Shown: in pieces, positions 6,274-11,575 of the stretch
Layout: each line of letters begins with the position of its first letter
Position numbering within the stretch: position 1 is the stretch's first letter
The notes under the pieces: model-generated
The model's input: only the letters and a program-made list of their open reading frames with translations
Databases searched by the model: none
Told to the model about the DNA's origin: nothing
Made by a program: the position numbers and the translations under genes
Assembly: GCF_019417665.1 (NCBI RefSeq)
Contig: NZ_DXUU01000062.1
Coordinates: forward strand, 1 to 11,575
Origin: Ruminococcus sp.
GTDB taxonomy: Bacteria; Bacillota; Clostridia; Oscillospirales; Ruminococcaceae
Direction: 5' to 3'
DNA length: 11,575 bases

Positions 6274-6302
6274 ATTATATGCGATTCCGCTGTATTTGTC
6301 AA
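6274..6302 (-). promoter_or_regulatory. Sigma-A promoter of the cysE T-box transcript
   Basis: On the minus strand, a perfect TTGACA (6297-6302) and a perfect TATAAT (6274-6279) are separated by 17 bp. Transcription should begin near 6267, just before T-box stem I. Confidence 0.9.
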
Positions 6303-6358
6303 TGGATATTTTGAAAATACACGAAGCGCCACTTTTGTGCGGTGTTGCCTTTGCGTTT

Positions 6359-6952
6359 TTATTCCCAGATCCGGTCATATCGGTCGTTCTCATCCATCCA
6401 GCCCGGCAGGGCATAGGGACGCATGGCAAAAATGAGCAGCAGCATGGCAAGCAGACAGAGCACATCTCCCCCAAGGCTGCGAATCACATAGGGTACGATG
6501 AAATCTGCTGTAGCACGTCCCGTCTCAGCAAGTCTGCCAATACGCTGGAACATGGGGACAAGCACCCCCAGAATACCGATGCCGGCGAAGCATGTTCCGG
6601 CAATGCGAAACACATACACCATAATATGTGGAAGCCGCAGCAGCAACAGCAAAAGCAGCAGAAAAAACAGCGCAATTTCCATCCAGTGCACCAGATTTGG
6701 TGCAAAACAGGCGATCAACGCCAATATCCCCGTGGGAAACAGAATCAGTTCTGTCCTCCGGCGCACCAGAATAAAACAAGTGCCTGCCAGCAGCAGACTT
6801 GCCGCAAGGGTCGCCCAATAGTCCCAGTACTGCGCATAATTGGGCATAGAGATCAGTGTATATATGGTGTTCAGACAAAGCAGCGAAGCACATACCCCAG
6901 CAGCCGCAGGAAGTCGGGAACGGGGTGGAAGATAACAGCGATTTACATTCAA
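6359..6952 (-). CDS. Membrane protein of unknown function
   Basis: I do not recognise this 197-residue protein. It has about six hydrophobic segments: roughly residues 15-36, 43-63, 68-84, 91-107, 110-135 and 160-178. One holds an unbroken run of eight leucines (FFLLLLLLLLRL), and the C-terminus is charged (MDENDRYDRIWE). No catalytic or transporter motif is visible. The TTG start at 6952 is chosen because AAAGGAGG lies exactly 8 nt upstream. It is 165 nt downstream of the ABC exporter genes and on the same strand, so it could be read through from that operon; no good promoter or terminator is seen between them. Downstream it stops about 57 nt before the -35 box of the cysE promoter, with no clear terminator. 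It could be an accessory of the exporter or unrelated. Confidence 0.75.
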   Translation of the reverse strand: MNVNRCYLPPRSRLPAAAGVCASLLCLNTIYTLISMPNYAQYWDYWATLAASLLLAGTCFILVRRRTELILFPTGILALIACFAPNLVHWMEIALFFLLLLLLLLRLPHIMVYVFRIAGTCFAGIGILGVLVPMFQRIGRLAETGRATADFIVPYVIRSLGGDVLCLLAMLLLIFAMRPYALPGWMDENDRYDRIWE

Positions 6953-6968
6953 GTCAGATTCCTCCTTT

Positions 6969-7117
6969 GATGTAATAATTAGGGATCAAGAGTTCAAAAC
7001 ATAGAATGACGATGTTCGCTATGCTTTCGATTGTGAATAGTGAACTCTCAAAAATCATTTATTTCATCCATCGCCGTAGGCAATACCATCATTCCTAACT
7101 CCTCATTCATACAAACA
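6969..7117. other. Non-coding spacer with a possible degenerate repeat
   Basis: Between the exporter operon and the membrane protein gene. The plus strand holds AAGAGTTCA (6989-6997) and, in inverse orientation, TGAACTCT about 35 nt further right, plus AT-rich pieces of the kind CATTCCTAACTCCTCATTC and GAATAGTGAACTC. The style recalls short dispersed intergenic repeats, but no second copy lies in this window. No convincing terminator or promoter is seen. Confidence 0.35.
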
Positions 7118-9031
7118 TTACCCATTCTGTTGTATCCCAGTATACAATAGATAATACCGCCCTTTTTTCGCCATGAGCGATTCATGATTGCCTCGTTCTA
7201 TGATCCTGCCCTGATCCAGAACCATGATCACGTCAGAATTCTGGATGGTGGACAGGCGGTGGGCAATGACAAAGACAGTTCTGCCGTGCATCAGTGCGTC
7301 CATGCCTGCCTGCACGATCCGTTCTGTTCTCGTGTCAATGGAAGAGGTTGCCTCGTCCAGGATCATGACCGGCGGATCGGCAACGGCAGCACGTGCAATG
7401 GAGAGCAGCTGTCGCTGTCCCTGAGACAGACCAGAGCCATCCCCGGACAATACGGTATTGTAACCATCCGGCAGCAGCATGATGAAATTGTGAGCGTTGG
7501 CACGCTTTGCCGCTGCAATACACTCCTCATCGGTGGCGTCCAGTCTGCCATAGCGGATATTCTCCATAACAGTTCCCGTAAACAAGTTGACATCCTGCAA
7601 TACGATACCCAGAGAACGCCGCAGATCCGGCTTTTTGATCTTGTTGATGTTGATGCCGTCATAGCGGATCTTGCCGTCTGCCAGGTCATAAAAGCGGTTG
7701 ATCAAATTGGTAATCGTGGTCTTTCCGGCACCCGTTGCACCGACAAAGGCGACCTTTTCACCGGGCTTTGCATAGAGGCTTACGTCATGCAACACGATCT
7801 TCTCCGGCACATAGCCGAAGTCCACATCAAAAAATTGCACATCTCCCTGCATTTTGGTATATGTTACAGTGCCGTCGCCATGTGGATGTTTCCATGCCCA
7901 CAGTCCGGTGCGGTGGGATACTTCCACCAGCTGTCCATCCTGTTCCTCGGCATTGACCAATGTTACATAGCCCTCATCCGTCTCCGGTTCTTCGTCCAGC
8001 AGATTGAAAATACGGCCTGCACCGGCAAGCGCCATGACGATTGCACTTGCCTGCTGAGAGATCTGGGTAATGGGCTGGGTGAAACTTTTGCTCAGCTGAA
8101 GGAATGCGGCAATCACGCCAAGGGTGAGACCGCCTACGCCGTGGAATGCCAGAGCACCACCCAGCATGGCAATGAGCACATACTGCAAGTGCCCCAGATT
8201 GTTCATGATAGGCATGAGGATGTTGGAAAAACTGTTTGCTCTGGCAGCATTCCCGTAAAGTTCTTCATTATACTTGTCGAAATCCTTTTTTGTCTGTTCC
8301 TCGTGACAGAACACCTTAATGACCTTCTGCCCATGGATCATTTCTTCAATATAACCGTTGATCGCACCGATGGACTGCTGCTGCTTCACAAAATACCGTC
8401 CGCTTCTGCCGCCCACGACCTTAGTTACCAGCATCATGACCACTACGAACGCTACCACAAACAAGGTCAGCCAGACACTCAGATTCAGCATGGCACAGAA
8501 CACTGCTACAACAGTAACAATGGATGCAAAGATCTGGGGCACACTTTGTGCCAGCATCTGCCGCAGGGTATCGGTATCGTTGGTATACAAACTCATGATA
8601 TCACCGCTGGAATGGGTGTCAAAATAGCGGATGGGCAACGTCTGCATATGGGTGAACATTTCATCACGGATGGTTTTCAGAATACCCTGGGCAATAACTA
8701 CCATCAGGCGGTTATACATAAGTGTTCCCACAATACCGGCAGCATAAACAACGCCCATTTTTACCAGTGCCATGGCAAGCTCGGAAAAATCCCGGCTGCC
8801 GCTGAGAAGCATGGGAGAGATATAATCATCAATGAGGGTTTCCAGAAACAGCGACCCGGCAACACCTGCCACGGCACTGATCAGGATACAAATCAAAACC
8901 AGGATCATCTGGATCCAATAACGTTTCATATAGGAAAGCAGCCGGAGCATACTTTTTCCAACGCCTTTCGCTGCTCCTGGTATCATAACACCTTTCGGCG
9001 GCCCTTGAGGTCCTCTCGGTCCTTGACTCAT
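7118..9031 (-). CDS. Heterodimeric ABC exporter subunit with the catalytic ATPase residues (TM288-like)
   Basis: A 637-residue half-transporter of the multidrug/lipid exporter type in the cytoplasmic membrane. After a Gly/Pro-rich N-terminus (1-27), six membrane helices span about 38-335 and the nucleotide-binding domain about 398-637. Walker A is GATGAGKTT (431-439), Q-loop Gln479, Walker B VMILD with the catalytic Glu560, and H-loop His591. The signature is LSQGQ (535-539) in place of LSGGQ. A linker insert of about 45 residues with a Trp-Ala-Trp stretch (350-397) joins the two parts. The ATG overlaps the stop of the upstream ABC gene by ATGA, so translation is coupled and a 1:1 dimer is expected. 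Its Walker and His residues should pair with the VSGGQ of the partner to form the active ATP site. The substrate is unknown; drug export is inferred from the MarR neighbour. Confidence 0.93.
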   Translation of the reverse strand: MSQGPRGPQGPPKGVMIPGAAKGVGKSMLRLLSYMKRYWIQMILVLICILISAVAGVAGSLFLETLIDDYISPMLLSGSRDFSELAMALVKMGVVYAAGIVGTLMYNRLMVVIAQGILKTIRDEMFTHMQTLPIRYFDTHSSGDIMSLYTNDTDTLRQMLAQSVPQIFASIVTVVAVFCAMLNLSVWLTLFVVAFVVVMMLVTKVVGGRSGRYFVKQQQSIGAINGYIEEMIHGQKVIKVFCHEEQTKKDFDKYNEELYGNAARANSFSNILMPIMNNLGHLQYVLIAMLGGALAFHGVGGLTLGVIAAFLQLSKSFTQPITQISQQASAIVMALAGAGRIFNLLDEEPETDEGYVTLVNAEEQDGQLVEVSHRTGLWAWKHPHGDGTVTYTKMQGDVQFFDVDFGYVPEKIVLHDVSLYAKPGEKVAFVGATGAGKTTITNLINRFYDLADGKIRYDGININKIKKPDLRRSLGIVLQDVNLFTGTVMENIRYGRLDATDEECIAAAKRANAHNFIMLLPDGYNTVLSGDGSGLSQGQRQLLSIARAAVADPPVMILDEATSSIDTRTERIVQAGMDALMHGRTVFVIAHRLSTIQNSDVIMVLDQGRIIERGNHESLMAKKGRYYLLYTGIQQNG

Positions 9032-10761
9032 TGCGGAACACTTCCTTTCTGCTGGGATTCATAAACTTCCCGATAAATCGCATTATTTTGCAGCAATTCC
9101 TCGTGTGTGCCCATACCGTTGATCTTTCCCTCATCCATCACCAGGATCAGGTCTGCATCCATAAGAGAAGTCACACGCTGGGCAATGATCAGCTTTGTCG
9201 TATTGGGGATCTCATCCCGGAACGCCTGGCGGATGCAGGCATCGGTATGGGTATCCACGGCGCTGGTGGAATCGTCCAGAATGAGGATCTTCGGCTTTTT
9301 CAGCAGTGCCCGTGCAATACAGAGCCGCTGCTTCTGACCGCCGGAGACATTAGCGCCCCCTTGCTCAATATATGTATCGTATTGTTCGGGGAATGTCTGA
9401 ATAAACTCGTCTGCGTGTGCCAGCTGGCAGGCACGTACAATTTCCTCATCTGTAGCACCCGGATCACCCCAGCGGAGATTCTCCTTAATAATACCGGAGA
9501 AGAGTACATTCTTTTGCAGCACCATGGCAACCTCTTCACGGAGTGCTTCCACGTCATATTCCCGGACATCCACACCGCCAACCTTGACTGTACCTATGGT
9601 GGCATCATAGAGACGTGGGATCAGCTGTACCAAGGAACTCTTGGCGCTGCCCGTACCGCCCAGGATACCCACAGTCATACCGGCAGGAATATGCAGATCA
9701 ATATCCTGCAAGCAGCACTTATCTTCCCGCTTGCTATAGCTGAAGCTGACGTGCTCGAAGTCAATGCTGCCGTCCTGCACTTCGGTAACTGCATCTTCCG
9801 GACTGGTGATATCGCTTTCCTCATCCAGAAGCTCCGTAATACGTTCCATAGAAGCACGGGACATGGTGATCATTACAAAGACCATGGACAGCATCATCAA
9901 GCTGGACAAAATCTGAATAGCATATGTCATCAGGCTCATGAGCTGACCTGTAGTCAGAGTATCGCTAATGATCATTCTGGCACCAAACCAGGAAACCAGG
10001 ATCATACAGCCATACATACAGAACTGCATGAGGGGCGCATTGAATGCCAGCCGCTTTTCTGCTTTGGAGAAATCCTGATAGATATTCTCTGATACACCGG
10101 AGAATTTCTCGATCTCATGTTCTTCCCGGACAAAGGATTTTACCACCCGGATGCCATGAAGATTTTCTTGTGTAATATTGTTCAGCTTATCGTATGTCTT
10201 GAATACCCGTTCGAAAATGGGATGCACCTTTGTCATAATCAGGAACAGTCCCACACCCAGCACCGGAATTGCCGCCAAGTAGATCAGCGACAACCGGAAA
10301 CTCAGCTGAAACGCCATGACCATAGAAAAGATCAGCATTGCCGGCGAACGCAGCGCCACACGAATGATCATCTGATAGGCGTTCTGAATGTTGGTCACAT
10401 CCGTGGTCAGACGGGTGACAATACTTGCTGCCGAAAATTTGTCGATGTTGGAAAAGGAATAATTCTGAACACGGTAGAACATATCGTGCCGCAGATTCTT
10501 TGCAAATCCGGAAGAAGCAAAGGCTGCAAAATGTCCGGCAAGTGCGCCGAACAGCAGCGATGCCACACAGCAGCCGATGAGAATGAGACCATAGTGGGTC
10601 ACTGCATCCATACCGCCGTCACCGTCAATGCCCTCGTCAATGAGCATTGCCATGAGAATGGGGATCACCACTTCCATGACGACTTCCAGAATCACAAACA
10701 CCGGCGACAGCAGCGACGGCAGCTTGTATTCCCGAACAGATCGGATCAATTTTCGTATCAT
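9028..10761 (-). CDS. Heterodimeric ABC exporter subunit with degenerate ATP site (TM287-like)
   Basis: A 577-residue ABC half-transporter with six membrane helices (about 15-310) and a nucleotide-binding domain (about 330-577). Walker A is GGTGSAKS (368-375), with alanine where the last glycine is usual. Q-loop is Gln416 and the signature is a canonical VSGGQ (472-476). Walker B is ILILD followed by Asp497 instead of the catalytic glutamate, and the H-loop histidine is Gln528. This set of changes is the known mark of the degenerate subunit of heterodimeric exporters such as TM287/288 and BmrC/BmrD. The start at 10761 is preceded by TAAGGAGG with 8-nt spacing, and the protein begins MIRKLIRSVREYK. 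A 12-residue upstream extension is rejected. It lies 54 nt after the marR-type gene and overlaps the next ABC gene by 4 nt, forming one operon. Confidence 0.94.
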   Translation of the reverse strand: MIRKLIRSVREYKLPSLLSPVFVILEVVMEVVIPILMAMLIDEGIDGDGGMDAVTHYGLILIGCCVASLLFGALAGHFAAFASSGFAKNLRHDMFYRVQNYSFSNIDKFSAASIVTRLTTDVTNIQNAYQMIIRVALRSPAMLIFSMVMAFQLSFRLSLIYLAAIPVLGVGLFLIMTKVHPIFERVFKTYDKLNNITQENLHGIRVVKSFVREEHEIEKFSGVSENIYQDFSKAEKRLAFNAPLMQFCMYGCMILVSWFGARMIISDTLTTGQLMSLMTYAIQILSSLMMLSMVFVMITMSRASMERITELLDEESDITSPEDAVTEVQDGSIDFEHVSFSYSKREDKCCLQDIDLHIPAGMTVGILGGTGSAKSSLVQLIPRLYDATIGTVKVGGVDVREYDVEALREEVAMVLQKNVLFSGIIKENLRWGDPGATDEEIVRACQLAHADEFIQTFPEQYDTYIEQGGANVSGGQKQRLCIARALLKKPKILILDDSTSAVDTHTDACIRQAFRDEIPNTTKLIIAQRVTSLMDADLILVMDEGKINGMGTHEELLQNNAIYREVYESQQKGSVPQ

Positions 10762-10815
10762 GTACAAATCCTCCTTAGGACCGATTCCGCACAGCAACCG
10801 GAACAGGTTCTTGTT

Positions 10816-11256
10816 TTATGGGCATGACTCTCCGCCCAGATTATCACACATCTTCTGCATTACTTGCAGGAAGACAACTTTTTCCTCCTCTGATATCCCC
10901 TTTGTCAGCTGTGATTCAAATGCTATGATGTCCTCTTGGATCTGTTGATGCAGATCCATCGCTTTTGGTGTCAGCACAATTCGTTTCAGCCGGGCATCCT
11001 GCACCACACTTTCCCGGATGATAAGTCCGTTTTTCTCCATGAGCTGCAATGTTGCTGTCACAGTAGAACGGCTGATGGAAAATTGTTTCTCAATATCCCG
11101 CTGAAACACATCATGATCCCTGTTTTCATAGAGATATCCGATCAGATAGCCGTGCATTCCCGTCAGACGGTCTGCTTCCGCATGGACAGAAGAATAGATC
11201 TGCTTCCGTGCCATGAGCTTCTCCAAGCGGCGTATCTCAAACCCCAGATGCTGCAA
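10816..11256 (-). CDS. MarR-family transcriptional regulator
   Basis: A 146-residue DNA-binding protein. The winged helix-turn-helix covers about residues 48-98: helices FQRDIEKQF and SRSTVTATLQLMEKNGLI, then the wing with the conserved D-A-R motif (VVQDARLKRIVLT). The flanking N- and C-terminal helices are typical of the dimerisation domain. The TTG start at 11256 is chosen because AAGGAGG lies 7 nt upstream. It is the first gene of the exporter operon and has operator-like repeats between its promoter and ribosome binding site, so it most likely represses itself and the exporter, with release by a ligand. This mechanism is inferred from the family and arrangement. The signal molecule cannot be read from the sequence. 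Confidence 0.93.
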   Translation of the reverse strand: MQHLGFEIRRLEKLMARKQIYSSVHAEADRLTGMHGYLIGYLYENRDHDVFQRDIEKQFSISRSTVTATLQLMEKNGLIIRESVVQDARLKRIVLTPKAMDLHQQIQEDIIAFESQLTKGISEEEKVVFLQVMQKMCDNLGGESCP

Positions 11257-11274
11257 GCGACCACCTCCTTATTT

Positions 11275-11309
11275 GTTCGATTCTGAACAGTTCGTTCCCG
11301 AACAGTTCG
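11275..11309 (-). promoter_or_regulatory. Operator array for the MarR-type regulator
   Basis: Plus strand: GTTCG occurs at 11275, 11290 and 11305, exactly 15 bp apart. The second and third copies are the right halves of the odd palindrome GAACAGTTC (11285-11293 and 11300-11308), and GTTCCCGAAC (11294-11303) bridges them. The array lies between the -10 box and the ribosome binding site, where a bound repressor would block transcription. Assignment to the adjacent regulator is inferred. Confidence 0.65.
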
Positions 11310-11319
11310 GCGTAAAACT

Positions 11320-11347
11320 ATTTTAGCACAATTCTTCGAAATGTCAA
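11320..11347 (-). promoter_or_regulatory. Promoter of the marR-type/ABC exporter operon
   Basis: On the minus strand, TTGACA (11342-11347) and TAAAAT (11320-11325) are separated by 16 bp. Transcription should begin near 11313, giving a leader of about 57 nt that contains the operator array. Confidence 0.7.
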
Positions 11348-11442
11348 GTGCTTTTTTCTCATTTCACAAAGTTTTTAAAAAGAATTCAAATGCGGCGCAT
11401 ACAAATTCCGCAGCAACTTTCAACGAAGGATATGTCTGCAAC

Positions 11443-11472
11443 TACAGGTTGCATAAGTGCGCATACAGGTTG
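11443..11472 (+). repeat. Direct repeat TACAGGTTG, 21-bp period
   Basis: TACAGGTTG occurs at 11443-11451 and 11464-11472, two helical turns apart, with the second copy ending just before the -35 box of the outward promoter. The first copy is also half of an inverted repeat TGCAAC/GTTGCA. The layout suits a tandem activator site; the factor is unknown. Confidence 0.5.
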
Positions 11473-11473
11473 G

Positions 11474-11502
11474 TTGCGTTTTTCTCCTCTTTCCGGTATA
11501 AT
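11474..11502 (+). promoter_or_regulatory. Outward-facing promoter (plus strand)
   Basis: A perfect TATAAT (11497-11502) has a weak -35 TTGCGT (11474-11479) 17 bp upstream. It would transcribe rightwards, away from the exporter operon, into a gene beyond the window. The bases from about 11509 to 11575 would be its leader; they hold no start codon or ribosome binding site that I can support. Confidence 0.5.
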
Positions 11503-11575
11503 AGAGACATAAAATTTTTCTATAGGTCACCTCTAAAAACCATAAAAACGACCTTCAACAGTGTCGCAGCAAAAC

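Noticed and set aside
6640..6680. CAG/CAA-rich tract as a microsatellite
   Set aside because: It is the reverse complement of the leucine-rich membrane segment of the coding gene and needs no other explanation.
258..10800. Long open frames on the plus strand, for example opposite the ABC genes and cysS
   Set aside because: They run antisense to well-identified proteins, have no recognisable domains and lack ribosome binding sites; they are reading-frame shadows.
11521..11575. End of an insertion sequence (GGTCACCTCTAAAAACC)
   Set aside because: The TAGGTC/GACCT pieces are short, no transposase is visible and the window ends here, so there is not enough to call a mobile element.

Overview
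The window looks like chromosomal DNA from a low-to-mid GC Gram-positive anaerobe of the Clostridia, most likely an Oscillospiraceae/Ruminococcus-like gut bacterium. The evidence is strong AGGAGG ribosome binding sites, three TTG start codons, sigma-A promoters with TTGACA-17-TATAAT spacing, a cysteine T-box riboswitch, and a heterodimeric ABC exporter of the Firmicutes type. This placement is inferred from style and protein flavour, not from a database match. All eight confident genes lie on the minus strand, so the window is read from right to left.

Right part (11575 to 7118). A MarR-family regulator, with its own promoter and a 15-bp-periodic GTTCG/GAACAGTTC operator array, leads an operon with two ABC half-transporters. 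The two transporter genes overlap by 4 nt (ATGA). One half carries the degenerate Walker B and H-loop, the other the noncanonical LSQGQ signature, so together they should make one heterodimeric exporter with a single fully catalytic ATP site. Upstream of marR, a plus-strand promoter faces out of the window and is preceded by two direct repeats 21 bp apart.

Middle (7117 to 2018). After a 165-bp spacer comes an unrecognised membrane protein. A strong promoter then drives a tRNA-Cys T-box leader (specifier UGC, complete antiterminator and terminator), followed by cysE (serine acetyltransferase) and a HAD-family phosphatase. A 290-bp gap full of hairpins separates these from cysS (cysteinyl-tRNA synthetase), which is followed closely by a membrane-anchored cyclophilin-like protein lacking the usual catalytic residues. 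The region therefore joins cysteine synthesis and cysteine tRNA charging under control that senses uncharged tRNA-Cys, at least for the first two genes.

Left part (2017 to 1). A terminator, a consensus promoter and a structured leader of about 320 nt precede murA, the first committed enzyme of peptidoglycan synthesis, which ends at its own terminator. The first 185 bases hold a hairpin-rich repeat related to the one in the HAD-cysS gap. The two copies keep loops and linkers while several stem pairs change in a compensatory way. This structured repeat is the least explained item in the window.
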